Positions 36,883-49,070 of a stretch of DNA of 64,000 bases are shown piece after piece; within the stretch, counting starts at the first letter, position 1, and every line of letters begins with the position of its first letter. Location: the NCBI GenBank assembly GCA_947034885.2, contig OX344750.2, forward strand, positions 42,518,821 through 42,582,820. The letters are read 5' to 3'. Origin of the DNA: Thuidium tamariscinum (Eukaryota; Streptophyta; Bryopsida; Hypnales; Thuidiaceae). The notes beneath the pieces are model-generated. The model was not told the origin of the DNA, did not search any database, and saw nothing but the letters and a program-made list of their open reading frames with translations. Made by a program: the position numbers and the translations under genes.

Positions 36883-39800
36883 TTACATCACTTGCAGTAC
36901 GCTGTTGACAGCATCCGCAATGAGATGCCGTAAAGAAGGCTCATTGGCCTTGATGTGACTACTGTTTGGACCCAGTTCTATCCAAGCCCTGGAAGGAGAT
37001 CGGATTTCCACCACAAAAGAGATGTGTGCACTCATAGCAGACGATTCATCAACTACAGACTCACGGACAGAAACGTCACCCATGCCTCTTTCCTGTAGAG
37101 CTCTTGAAAGCGCTCCAACGTTCACTTGGCCCCAACGACATTTATAGTCATCCGAAGAAAGACGGGATGAAGCAGATGTTTGGAGAGAAAGTTTACCGTC
37201 TCGAAAGCAGAAGTCTGCTTGGAAAGGAGCAGCTGCAACCGTTTTGGGTTTAACTAGTTTTGGCTGGACTTGCAGAGCTAATTCTGCACACATATCTACT
37301 TCAAGTTCAGTCTCAAAATTTGGAACCTGGACTGATCGACCAATCTCGTAGCCCAGTAAAACTTTTGTGTCGCTTTCAGCTGCCTCCAGTAATCTTCGTG
37401 ACGAATCAGGAACCTGTTGCAATTAAAGAAGATTACTACATAGCCATGTAAAGGTATAAAGCAAATTCAGCTCCACAAAAGCCACACTGACGGTCCAAGG
37501 TAAGGAGATGTGCTATAAAGACTACTCTCATATGCAGATATCGATCTGAAGTCGAACCGATCTGAAGTTAGTTGCACAAAACGTAACCATTCAATAGCAG
37601 TCGTACACTAGAGTTCAGTGACAGCTGACAAGATAGGTGTAAATTACATATACTCACCAGGGTAACTTGTGGGTGAATGCTCTGCAGCACTGATGCTACT
37701 TCCTTTGACCTACAAATCACACCATGCATGATTAAGACAGCATCGACGTTCAAATCTTATATTCCAAAGAATGACAGAATATTGTTTGAGTGTAGAAGCC
37801 TGCCGTTACGTCGCACTTGCACCCCAAGTCAAAATCATCTTCAGTGTTATTAGGTAGAAAGCAGGATCATAGCTAACAATTTCCAGGCAACAACAAGATA
37901 TGAAACATACCTAGACATGATTCACACATTAAATGTAGGCAAAGAAAATCAAGCACTTTAAAGGCACTGCCCAATATTTAGTAAGCACGGAGATTGTCTC
38001 TATAACAGGGCTTTTCTCAAATTTATTGCGAACAATCTGCAGAACAATTTGCAAGTTTTTAGGGCAACAAGAACGATGAATGAGATACAAGGCAGTACCT
38101 TAGTCGTAAAGAAGCAGGCAAGTCAAGGACTTGCATTGATAGTGGCATATATGGGGCCAGTAAAAGTTCTTTATCAAAATCTCCCTGCGTTCCAAAGAAC
38201 ATGCGTTGGTCGATCGAGCTAGAATCATAGCAAGACGCCAGGGTTTCACAAATTGCTACCGAATACCAGAGAAGTAATAAATGTCACAAGTCTGCTGCTA
38301 TTTCCAGGACTGTAGTAAGTATAACCTATTAAAACTTACAGGAAAGAGGTAGCGACAATAAAGAGCTGAACAAATCATCTATGTAGTTGAGAATACAGAG
38401 AACAACCTCAGTCAAAATTAGTAAGCAAAGCGGATTCTGACGCCAACAATGCAGGAGGTGCGCGGCTGGGCCCATACGTAAACTAAAATGTGCTGCAAAT
38501 ACAACACAAGGCTCCTGCGACACTTTTCTGCAGGTACAAACGCATAAGTAAGAATGGTCGAGACCAATCTAACAGAACAAGGATGGATGTATCCAACGTG
38601 CATGCATCAGCATCAGCACTGGGCCGACATTGCCATCCTCAATCAAGAATGGTATTACCAATTCGAAACTCTTTCTTCTGTAAAAATTAGGGACAAACAA
38701 ACAAACTCACTTCAATTCTGGAGAAGAAAGTGATTTCGAATGATGCAGGCGTTCCTCCTGCAGTAGATTCACATAGCCAAACAAGGACTCCCCTGCATAC
38801 AGCTGTCCTACCCGTTCAAAACCGTGAAACTGATTACTCAATACGTCTTTACAGTTGTTGGAACAGAGACCATGCATAACCAGACATTGTTCAACATATT
38901 GCTAGAAGCCCACCAGTGAGTATCAATCAGAATACAGTACATCAAGGTCGTTGTAAATCTAGGACCTTGTCCACCCACGGTTTGACTGGTACCAAAACTC
39001 ACCTTCTCTTGTCGGGTTCTGCATAGCCACTCAGGAACAGTATTACAGTAGGCCAGCATCTCCGCTGCGGCTGTGGAGATATAGTGAATAGGGACGTGCC
39101 TGAGACCAATAAACAAAAAAGGGAACCTGAGAAGAAAGCTTGAATGAGATATTTACATCTTGTCAATGGCACAAGACGTTGCATAAACGGAATACCAATT
39201 CCATAAAGGTAAAAATTGACACTCACTTCAGATTAGCAGCTCCAAGCTGAACTCCCAACTCTTCTAAAAGCTCCAGCAGCAATCCACAGGGACTTATTGG
39301 AAACAGAACAGAACCTCCTCTTCTCAGAGCCTCAATTGCTCTCTTGCATGCCGAAACTACTTCTGGTGCCAAATCTAGAGTTGCCACATTTACTTCAGCA
39401 TTCTCTCCCTTACCAGCTTCCTCAACAGGCGGCAGGATACCAGTATTCGGTTTTGGCGCTCCAACACTGGAATTTGATAGGCCACCCCGGGCGGGAGCCG
39501 ATGGCAAGCTTCCACTATTTTTTGGTGTAGGTCGTTGTGAGACACCAAAGCCTGAAGAGGACTGCCCGACTGGTCCTACATGTTCAACTCCAATTTCAGG
39601 AATTTCTTGTGCCTTGGAAACACGGTCTTCTTTGCTTGGAGTGACATTCTCTGCTTGAGGTGAACATTCAACATCAGAAATTATGAGAGTATGACATCCT
39701 GCCAATGGGGCCAAATCCAGTGGCATCGCGTGGTTCTTAGTTTCCAAGGAGGTAGCAATATAACCCACGCTCTGACTGGCTCCAGAAATGATCCAATTCG

Positions 39801-41364
39801 ACGCCCCAATTCCCATACCAGAGCTCGAGGGCGAGACTCTCAGACTGCCATTGATATTGACCTCTTCACCAAACCGCAATTTTTGCACATGGACGAAGCA
39901 GTCTCGAATGTCCTGTGCACTGTAACGCAGGCAATCCCATGGAGGTGATCAAGACGCGACCAGATTTTAGTTGAAGGCAAACTTAAAAGCTAATAGCAAA
40001 CGAAACTACTTGATTTCTGCAATGCGACCTTCGACTTCCAATAGAGAAAGAGTTGTGAACCTGTACAGCGGCAGCCAGTTTGCCCTATTTGAGAAACATC
40101 GACCGAGTAACGAACCCCTCACATGCACTGGCAAAGTGCAAAGAAACGAGGGGTCTAACCAAGGTGGTTTCTGCCCACCAGTTTCTAGCCTTCCACGGTG
40201 TTGAATAAAGTCAGCGTGCAGAAACACTAACTCCTCCATCATCAGTCTACCAATCTCAGCAGTTGCTTTAGTGGCATAGACCTGCACAAATAATGGTATT
40301 AGACATGAAGTAAAATGGTGTCTATAGAAAACGCTACCTGGTTCGATAGTATCACACACGGGACCTGATCCCACGTCCTATACTTATTACCAAAAAATCT
40401 CATCCCATTCATACACCTGGTTGGACAAATTAGCAAGAGGCGTGAACATGACTTGACTGCCTGTCTACGGCCACCTGATCTTTGAGGAGACGGAGTAATC
40501 TACTCTCACTTAAATGACTCTACAACCTCCGACTTTGAAATCGCATAAGAAATTCATGCATAATGACAAAAATTTGATCAAAACCGCTTTGGCTTCCGCA
40601 CCAAAGATCTCTTCAGAGCTCTGAACATCTCTCAAGAATCACACTCCTACACGAGTTCAAACGCTAGAAATGACGCAAATAATATCCTTCACCCTAATAT
40701 CTCCTCTCTAAGCTTATAAAGCCACATACAATCAACAAGAAGTTGAAGTCAAATCCTTGCCTTGCCACAGAAATCAGGGTGCTTCGTTAAGAAGGGAAGG
40801 CCAAGCATGCCAGCGGGATTTGAAATGATAACAGCATCCAATAGTCCCACATCCACAAGCTCCATTCCAGAAACTTTGTACCATGGCTCTCCCTTCACTA
40901 GAACCTGTCCATTCAGTTCTTTGAAGAGTGAACTCATATCCTTCCAATCTCTACCCTTCCCATCCTCTTCATGGTTCAGACGAATCCTCGCAGATGGCCT
41001 CAGCAGTGCATTCTGATTTCCCTTCCTCTTGCGTACAGCTATGAAGCTCCGGACACTGGCAGACTGTTCTTCGGGAAGTGGTGCGGGGTGAAAGAGAGCT
41101 AACGCGGAAAGGTCGATGGGACACTCGAGTAGAACACAGGACTCGTCAAAATCCAGCAGGTGGCATGCAGGACCAGATTCCTCCTGGCCAGGGTCCTTCC
41201 CACACCCCAGGGACGTCTGCAATTTGCAAAACAATTGAAGAAGTGAAAACCTGCTGAAAACCCTAAACCCTAAACCCTAAAATCCTAGAACCCCGAGGTA
41301 TCCACCAAATTTCTTCAAGAAGAAAAAAAGAATATTAAACCATAAGAATGCTTACCAGCTTCAT
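36883..41364 (-). CDS. INTS9: Integrator complex subunit 9 (beta-CASP family, non-catalytic)
   Basis: Ten minus-strand exons: 41364-41356, 41216-40761, 40281-40010, 39919-39227, 39099-39003, 38802-38711, 38527-38407, 38184-38099, 37709-37658, 37413-36883. They total 2409 nt (802 aa plus stop) with all phases consistent. The protein starts MKL, split by intron 1, as in INTS9 relatives. Metallo-beta-lactamase and beta-CASP parts follow (ECPIDLSALALF, VYATKATAEIGRLMMEELV, GASNWIIS, EPCVVFAAHFSLRMG). The position of the zinc-binding HxHxDH reads NPAGML (136-141), so it is a pseudo-nuclease that partners catalytic INTS11. Integrator cleaves snRNA and other nascent transcripts in the nucleus. Residues about 332-422 are a Ser/Pro/Gly-rich insert that makes the protein longer than animal INTS9. 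Intron 2 uses a GC donor (AAG|GCAAGG). Confidence 0.93.
41257..41286 (-). promoter_or_regulatory. Telo-box cluster in INTS9 intron 1
   Basis: Three tandem CCCTAAA units (TTTAGGG on the gene strand) directly inside intron 1. In plants, such interstitial telomere motifs near the transcription start are common in genes for translation and growth. Confidence 0.6.
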
Positions 41365-41878
41365 GACTGACACCGGACACAGTATCACCTTAATCTCTTG
41401 GAATTATCGGCAGTCGCTCCAATCCCAACATGCTGCGACCACAATGCGAGGGCCTTCAGTCAGATTGCAATGCACTAAACGATTCTCAATCGAGTTAGGG
41501 CAAAATTCGTCGTGGCATGCAAGCGAAGAATGGTGATCCCAAGCGAATAAAACGAATCCGTACTTGACAAGCTGGGAATCTAGAACCCTAATTTGAGTCA
41601 GAAGGTCGGATCTAAAACCTCTCGAACACCCCTCTCAATCTAGACAATTCAATCAAAAATTCCCAAAAGAGCAATGGCCAGCATTAGAGCTCAATTATGC
41701 AAAGCGACCTGCAAAACATGCAGAAGCGCTACATAGCCAATTGCAGCTGGAGAGATTGGAAATTGCCAAGTGTGGTCCGTGCGAATATCATTTCCAGAGC
41801 CATCAAATGACAAATAAGCAATTTCGACGATGACGACCAAGCCTCAGCTGCAAGCCAGAACCCTTCTTGAACTCTTAA
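41365..41878. other. INTS9 promoter and 5' flank
   Basis: About 510 bases between the INTS9 start codon and the first TTAA element. Moderately GC-rich. No other gene seen. Confidence 0.5.
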
Positions 41879-42580
41879 CCCTTAAAGGACGGACCTCTCA
41901 ATTTGTTACCGTTCTCAAACCAGTCATGTATGAAAAATTTTATTTTTATTTTTCAAAGATGAAAGTACATGTCTTCTATAACTTACTTCACAGAAATTTC
42001 AGATTTTTTTTTGAGGAAAATTGATTTTTATGACAGTTTTTGAAAAAAAAGTGAAGAAAAAATCATATCAAATAGAAAAGAATCTCAAAAAATCTGAAAA
42101 TTTCACCATGTGTGTACATTACAGTGACAAACATTATGGGGTAAACTCAACTTCTATGTACACTTATTTCTAAGCTGCAATGGATATTAAAAATGTAGCC
42201 AAAATTCAAATTGTAATAAAACATTCGATCTAACGAATTTTTCCAAAATTCCAATTGGAGTAGAAACTAGAAGTGAGGACCTTCATTTTTGTTAGATGGG
42301 CTCAAATTCAGAATATGTCATTTTCAAGGAGAAAGTTCAAATTTACTCAATTTCTCAAAATACACTAAAACAACAAATTCTACCATCCGTTTTCTGTAAT
42401 TACTTCTCAACCACATGGAAACAAACATCAGTTAGACGAAAAACTTAATTGGACACTCTTCGTAATTCAACATGCAAGGGCATTAAAAAAAATATAGATG
42501 AAAAAACTACTATTTAGCTCTTCTTCTAGCCCCCTAAAGTCATCCAAATGCCAAAAAATGGCGTTGGCGTCACTTAGGGG
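41879..42580. mobile_element. TTAA-flanked, piggyBac-like element A
   Basis: TTAA 41875-41878 and 42581-42584. Ends CCCTTAAAGGACG and GCGTCACTTAGGGG are inverted and imperfect. 702 bp. It directly abuts element B and shares the TTAA between them. Confidence 0.75.
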
Positions 42581-42584
42581 TTAA

Positions 42585-44414
42585 CCCTTGAAGGATAGAC
42601 CAGTGGCCGTGGAAATCATGCATTTTGATACCGTGTGATATCACCTACTTTGAAAAAGCTAAATGTACACATTGGAAGTCAAAATATTGTAGAAGATCTT
42701 CCTTTTTCACCTCAATACTAGGGATGAAAAGTTGCATTTCAGGCCAAGAAGGAAAGATTCTTTGTCATTCAAAGGACGCCAAACATCCACAGCAACGTTC
42801 AAGTGTTATTGACTTTCACCTCCATCGAAGGAGGGCCCCAAAAGTGACTGAATGGTAAATAACTTTTTTTCCATACTAGATGTTTTGACTATGTTTCACA
42901 AGATGATTTTACATATATAATCATGACATGAAATTTTGTTTTACAATGCACTATTCTAGACTAGCATATATACAAATGGAGTGATATACAAAAAGAATTA
43001 AAATGCATTTATATGTCATATAAATTTCTCTCATTTTTCTTCAAGAACTCTCAAGAATTTTAAGCTTCCAAAAGAATAGATTTTTGATAAGAAATAGGAA
43101 ACATGTATTTATATATTTATATATAATCAATAATGGAGCACATAAAGTTAAAGATTTAGAAATTTGACTACGTTGTAATAAGTCATTTTTGAAGGGGATT
43201 TTCAATTTTCTTAAAGATTGTATAGAATACTTTAGCACTTTTGAATTTCTTTTTCTTTGACCTCTAAATGCACAAAGTCAATTTTGAGCTTTCTTGACTA
43301 AGCAAAAACCAATATTTTTAAAAGTTACATTAGTTCATAAAATTGTAATTATACAATCTTAAATTAGACGTACTACGGATCACTTAGGAAAAGAAAACAC
43401 AATAATATCATAATAGATCTTCAATGGATATAATTATAATTAGGGTATTCCGAAAAGTTTTTTCCATTACAATTTGATATAAGTCCAAATTTTTAACTCC
43501 TTAAATTCCTTGACTATGTTTATTCCCAAAACAGTCAAAAATTGCCATATCTAGTACCAATAACAAATTTCTTTTAAATTTCTTTTAAATTTCTTTTTGA
43601 GATTTATAATAATAGGATCTTGTAGTGAATTGGTTTGAAAATGTGTAGAAATTTTTTTAGAATTTTTCACTATATAAATTGCAAGATATTAGCATTTGAA
43701 TTGATAAAAATCATTTTTTTATCCTTACAAATCCCTTGTGCACTTCAAAAGGTCACAATTTTCAAAAATGGTGGTTACTCTTTGAGTTCATTTTTCAATT
43801 CAAATTTACTAAATGCTCAAAAAAATTCAATTCATTTGGAGTTGTACGGCATATAGGAAAAAATTAGTAAGTAGAAAAGAGTAGCACATGATTCAAAATA
43901 CAAAATTCTTAAATACTACTTTAAGGAATTGAAAAATGCCAATTCCAATGGTTGCAATGTTTTTATAAATAATTTTCATCCTATTATTTTATTTTATTTT
44001 TTAAAATATTGAAAATTGAGTAAAATAAAGGACTTCAAAGTTTATCTTAGAGTAGAAAACCCATGAGTGCTCACAAACAAAAACTCCTCATAACTTTTGA
44101 TTCATTGATCAAAATGAAATGATTCAAAGCTTTCTATACAAAAATAAACAAAGAAAACTAATTTCAAATTCATGTTTTTGAAAAAAGTGATTTTTTCCAA
44201 TCTACTCAAATTGCCTATGCACAAAAGAAGCAATATATTAGGCTATTACTTTTTACTCATATTTCCAAATATCTTCATTTTTAGTGCTTGTGAAAGATAT
44301 TCCTTGCCCCTATATTCTATTAAAATTTGGGCCAAAAATATAAAAATCTCCATTCATACATACTTGCCTAAAATTGCTATGCATAGCAAATTTAGTAAAC
44401 TAATCCTTTAGGGG
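42585..44414. mobile_element. TTAA-flanked, piggyBac-like element B
   Basis: TTAA 42581-42584 and 44415-44418. Ends CCCTTGAAGGATAG and CTAATCCTTTAGGGG are inverted. 1830 bp. No transposase-length frame. The interior is related to 44900-47090 and to 35508-36443. Confidence 0.75.
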
Positions 44415-44973
44415 TTAATGTACTAAGGTATGACTTCACCAAATGTGGTTGTAGTAATCTACGTTTATAATGTAATTAAAAAAAATTATCACAACCAAAT
44501 ATTTCAAAGAATTTTTAATACATTTTTTAGTTGAAAAGCAAGTTATATCTTATTTATCAAAAATTCTCAAAAACTAGCATTTAGAATATCAAATAATTTG
44601 ATTTTCATATATAATATATGATATTGTATATGTATTTTGTATTCATACAATATCCATATCCATATCTTGAATTTGTATTTGGAAGGCTCAAATTAAATCT
44701 CACAAAGATCAACAACATGTGATTTTTTGAGAAATCTACAACATTTTGGAAGGGAAGCATTTAAAAAAAATTCAATGGCCTCTAATTTTTGAGATTAAGG
44801 GGGAACTACTGTAGTGGCAAACCAAAAGGCGGTGCCATCTTTTCAATGCATAGGCATAGTCAAATGAAGTTAATCAATAGAAGTAAAAACTTCAAATTCA
44901 AACCATCAAACTAATATCTAGCCCTTGAATGTATTTGACTATGTTTTGCCAAAACTGCTCCAAAACTACCATT

Positions 44974-45126
44974 CACTACAAAAAAACAAGGGAATAAATG
45001 ACTCATCCATAGAGTCATTGTGGACAACAATAGTTACAAAACAGTCATTTTGTAGTCATTTTGAAGTCACTACTGTCCACAATGACTCTATGGACGAGTC
45101 ATTTATTCCCTTGTTTTTTTGTAGTG
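44974..45126. mobile_element. Palindromic CACTA-type MITE
   Basis: Starts CACTACAAAAAAACAAGGGA and ends TCCCTTGTTTTTTTGTAGTG. Pairing extends through GGAATAAATGACTC, TAGAGTCATTGTGGACA and their complements, so nearly all of its 153 bp folds back. Element B gives the uninterrupted version of the target. Confidence 0.85.
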
Positions 45127-45446
45127 TTTCTAGTACAAGACCCAAATCTTAAAAAACAACAATTTAAGATAGATGTAACTATAGGATCTTATAGTACACT
45201 AGTTTGAGAATATATGGAAAAAATTTCAGAAATTTCCACCATGTACGTAGCAAGATAATAGTGTTTAAATTGTCAAAAATCCAATTTTTGTTCTTGCAAA
45301 AATTTGGACAATTGCACTTCAGTGGCTCACTTTTGTATGAAAAAAAGTCCAAAATGGTTGTTACTCTTTGGATTCATTCTTCTAGTCACGTTGGCTACAT
45401 GCTTAAGAAATTTCAAATCATTTGGAGTTACTTAAAGCCTTTTGTC

Positions 45447-46503
45447 ACAACCTAATTTTTTCTTTTTCTTTTAGCCATAACTTTTGTGTTTTAGCTCCAA
45501 ATGACTCAAAATTAATAGGGAAGCTACTCATGGATATTATGTATCTAAAATGAATTTTTTAGATTTTTCAAAAATAATTTATTATTTTTAAATAGCCCCG
45601 AAAATTTCTCATAATACTTGATTTAACGGTTCTTAGCACCCCATTTCTCCAAAAAAACGAATTTTGACCTAAAATTTGGAGAGCATGGTCTCCTAGTATA
45701 CGTATACCTATTGTCTAAAGGAATTCTAAAAATACTTATTTTTAAGTGTTGTAGAAGTCCACAAAGAGAGCTTCATTCTGCATTGTTTTCCAAAGGTATA
45801 AAACATTATTTTGGTGATTTTTTTTAGTTAAATCTCATCACCAAAAAGTTTTTTCAAGTTTTGTAATTTTATGTATTTTTCAAAAAAATAATAATATTTT
45901 AAACAAATTAAAATGTCACAAGTTGCATTGTTTTCACCGGAATTCTATGAGAATTCTATGTCCAAAGTTTCGGTGAAGAAAATACAACTTGTGACATTTT
46001 AATTTGTTAAAAATAGTATTATTATTTTTTTAAATACTTAAAATTACAAAACTTGAAAAAACTTTTTGGTGATGAGATTTAACCAAAAAAATCACCAAAA
46101 TAATGTTTTATACCTTTAGAAAAAATGTAGAATGAAGCTCTCTTTGTGGACTTCTAAAACACTTAAAAATAAGTATTTTTAGAATTCCTTTGGACAGTAG
46201 GTATAAGTATACTAGGAGACCATTCCCTCCAAATTTTAGGTCAAAATTCGTTTTTTTGGAGAAACGGGGTGCTAAAAACCCTTAAATCAAGTACTGTGAG
46301 AATTTTTTGGGGCTATTTAAAAATAATAAATTATTTTTGAAAAATCTCCAAAATTCATTTTAGATATATAATAGCTATGAGTAACTTCCCTATAAGTATT
46401 AGGTAATTTGGAGCTAAAACACAAAAGTTATGGCTAAAAGAAAAAGAAAAAAATAGGGTGTAACGAAACGCAACAAATAGTACAAGTGTTTCTTGCATTC
46501 ACC
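45447..46503. mobile_element. 1-kb fold-back element: two roughly 500-bp arms, near-perfect inverted repeat
   Basis: The left arm (about 45447-45940) and right arm (about 45968-46462) are reverse complements with few mismatches. They meet at a short centre around GAATTCTATGAGAATTC (45940-45957). The right arm ends in the GTGAATGCAAG-family terminus (ACAAGTGTTTCTTGCATTCA, near 46483-46501); the left arm lacks it. The arm interior matches the 16451-17183 element. Confidence 0.85.
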
Positions 46504-47090
46504 CTTGGGTATAACATGTAGAAAAAGTTAGTAAGTAGAAAGAAGTAGAAAATGGTTCAAAATACTAAAATAGTAATAATTATTTTGTGAAATTGAAAAT
46601 TTCCAATCCCAATGGTTGTAATGTTGTAATATACAATCTTCACCTAATATTTTTATTATTTTTCAAAATATTAAAAGTTGAATAAAATAATGGACTTCAA
46701 AGTTTATTTTGGAGTAGAGATTCTATAACTTCCCACAAACTACCCTCAAACTAAAACTCCCATAGCTCTCATCTCATAAATCAAAATGGAATGATTTAAA
46801 GTTTTTCAAATAGATAAAAGTCTAAAAATAAATTATAAATTATAAATTTTTAAAATTGACTTTTGAAGAAGTTTTTTCAACTACCCAGGCTGCCTACCAA
46901 GTAAGGAAAATCACATATCATGCAATAACTTTTTATCTATGCTATCAAAAGTTATGAAATTGTTGAGCCTTAAAGCTACTCCTTGGGCACACATTGTATG
47001 AAAATTTCAAAGAAAAAAAATAAAAACTCCATTTGTAGTGAGTTGCCCAAAATTACTATGTTGCCAAAAAATGCAATTTGAGCATTTAGG

Positions 47091-47375
47091 CATTAGAGGA
47101 GAATTGAGACCATTGGAAGATTGCGGATTCTTAGACTGTAGAAATGCAGTTTCTGCTGCGTGAACAGGAATCCTACATAGTTGAGAGAGTGCCACGTCAA
47201 AAAATTGAAAAAAATTGGGGGTCCTAAAATATGAAACAAAGCCCCAAAAAAATTTCAAAAAAAATTTAATTTAATTTTGGGTAAATGTTGGCTTGACAAT
47301 GGCCAACAATTTCAGAAACAATTTCAGGGAACAACCCCAAAACGGCCCTTTGGAGGCCTCAAATTTCCTCTAATG
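47091..47375. mobile_element. MITE (CATTAGAAGAAATTTGAGG family), reverse orientation
   Basis: Starts CATTAGAGGAGAATTGAG and ends CCTCAAATTTCCTCTAATG. It shares CCCCAAAACGGCCCTTTGG with 4764-5065 in opposite orientation. 285 bp. Confidence 0.75.
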
Positions 47376-48630
47376 GGCTAGAGAGGGGATACAAATCAAA
47401 GAAAATGGATTCACATGTGATCAAGGTACACTTGTACATACATACCATTCTCTTTGCAAGCATAAAAAGATAGTGATTTCAAATCCAATCATGTATTAAA
47501 CAGTTTACTACATTTTACTTGATGATGATTGCAAAAGCAAAAGCATGGCTACTCCATAGTTGACATGCATATGCAATTAAAAATTGGCAAGTGATTTGAA
47601 ACTTCTTTACATAATCCACACCTACAAACAATGACAATATATGTAAAATTTGTATTATTTTTGCTTGATTGTATACATTTTTTTTTCTTAAATTGCATAT
47701 TAACATCTAAAAAATCTAAAAATTTACGCAATGCTCTCATTAGAATTTTGTAAGTTTACCAAAAAAAATCAATTCAATAAAAATTCTTTTGCACCTTCAC
47801 CTTTGTATCATAAAAACATGTAGCTTACACCTAATGGGCAAATGTATTCAATTCTTTTTAGGAATTAAGCTATGTATATCCATTATATACCCTCAACTTT
47901 TTAGTAATTCTATTTACAAGACTTGTCTTATTACAAGTACAGAAATGTTTGATGCATTTAGAGGGCCATAATGTGTATGCATACACATTGAGACCTTCAA
48001 AAGGTCTTGACACACAACAAACTAAGATGACAAGTGCTCTAGGCTTAACAAAATATTATCACGTCAAACAATGACCTTTCAAATCTAAATTTAGTAATTT
48101 TAGTAAATTTTTCACTTAGTGATTGGTCGATTGACTGCTTATGAAGAAGATTTGATGAGAATGGATAGGGGATTTATAAGATTGAGGTAAACTATTGGAA
48201 TATCAAATTTGGCAAGTGCTATGTAGATGTTCTTATGCATTATTGAAAGAACTTGTTAACAATTAGGTTACTTTACATCAAGAAAGTTACTTTACAAGTC
48301 GTCAAAGTCAATAAATATTTCCATTTGTACACATGGAGGTTCATGAGTTCCAATTACAACAATACCTAATTCAAAAATACTACACTCTTGTAGAATAACA
48401 ATAAATATTTACATAGTTAAGAAACCAGAATGGGACAACCTAATTTCACTATTTTGTGTAGCTTCTCCTTCCACCCTTTGGTCCAGTGCCAAATTGCTAA
48501 TAAAACAAAAGGTAGCCCAATGACCCTCTTTGGTAGGTGCCATATTGTCATGGTGGTGAAAAAAGTTTGGATCCAAAGTAAAAGCTTTAGGTAAAGGCAA
48601 TGTGCAACTGAAAAACAAGCCCTTCTTGTC
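47376..48630. other. AT-rich intergenic stretch
   Basis: No recognised gene or terminal repeats. GC rises near 48.45 kb where an unassigned minus-strand frame (48409-48681, 90 codons) begins. Confidence 0.5.
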
Positions 48631-49070
48631 TCCAGCCAGCCTCGAGTTCAAGGGAGGGCTCCCTTCATCAGGGCCGTTCAAGGCATTGGCAAACCAGATG
48701 CAAGGGCTTGGTGGGCTTGGTTCATTTATTCAAATAATTCAATAAATAGTGACATGATACAATTTTGGGGAGCACATTAAATAATACCATCAAAACCCTC
48801 AAGGAAAACACTGAAATTTTTTATTTTTTTTATTTTTTATTTTTTTCAGATTCAGAATTCAGATTCAGAATCAGAGACCCCAATTTAGCTAGGGGACCCA
48901 TAACATACAAAAAAACCTAACACAAATATAAACCCCAAACCCTTATCAACCCCTAGTAGTAAAATGAGATTTACCCCGCTGGGCCCAAGCAGCTTGCCCT
49001 TCCATCTGGTCCGTCAATGCCTGGAAGGGCCCCGATGAAGGGAGCCCTTCCTGAAACCGAGGCTGCCTGG
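48631..49070. repeat. Inverted repeat pair in the NOP58 upstream region
   Basis: Arms of about 92 bases (48631-48722 and 48976-49070) are inverted copies; both contain GGGCTCCCTTCATC or its complement. They are GC-rich and enclose about 250 AT-rich bases. The right arm is about 230 bases from the NOP58 start codon, so it may overlap the core promoter. Confidence 0.75.
48980..48987. promoter_or_regulatory. Site II-like element TGGGCCCA upstream of NOP58
   Basis: TGGGCC/GGCCCA is the TCP-bound site II motif, frequent in plant ribosomal-protein and ribosome-biogenesis promoters. Its position about 310 bases before the ATG, together with telo-boxes in the first introns, fits that class. Confidence 0.45.

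Larger units (their letters stand above)
44900..47090 (+). mobile_element. Degraded relative of element B, split by two insertions
   Basis: Segments 44930-44973, 45127-45446 and 46504-47090 align in order with 43510-44400 (for example AATAATGGACTTCAAAGTTT against the B version). They are interrupted by a CACTA MITE and the 1-kb fold-back. Its right terminus is cut by the 47091 MITE. Confidence 0.65.

Noticed and set aside
41257-41286. Telomere or chromosome-end signal
   Set aside because: Only about three TTTAGGG units inside an intron; this is an interstitial telo-box, not a telomere.
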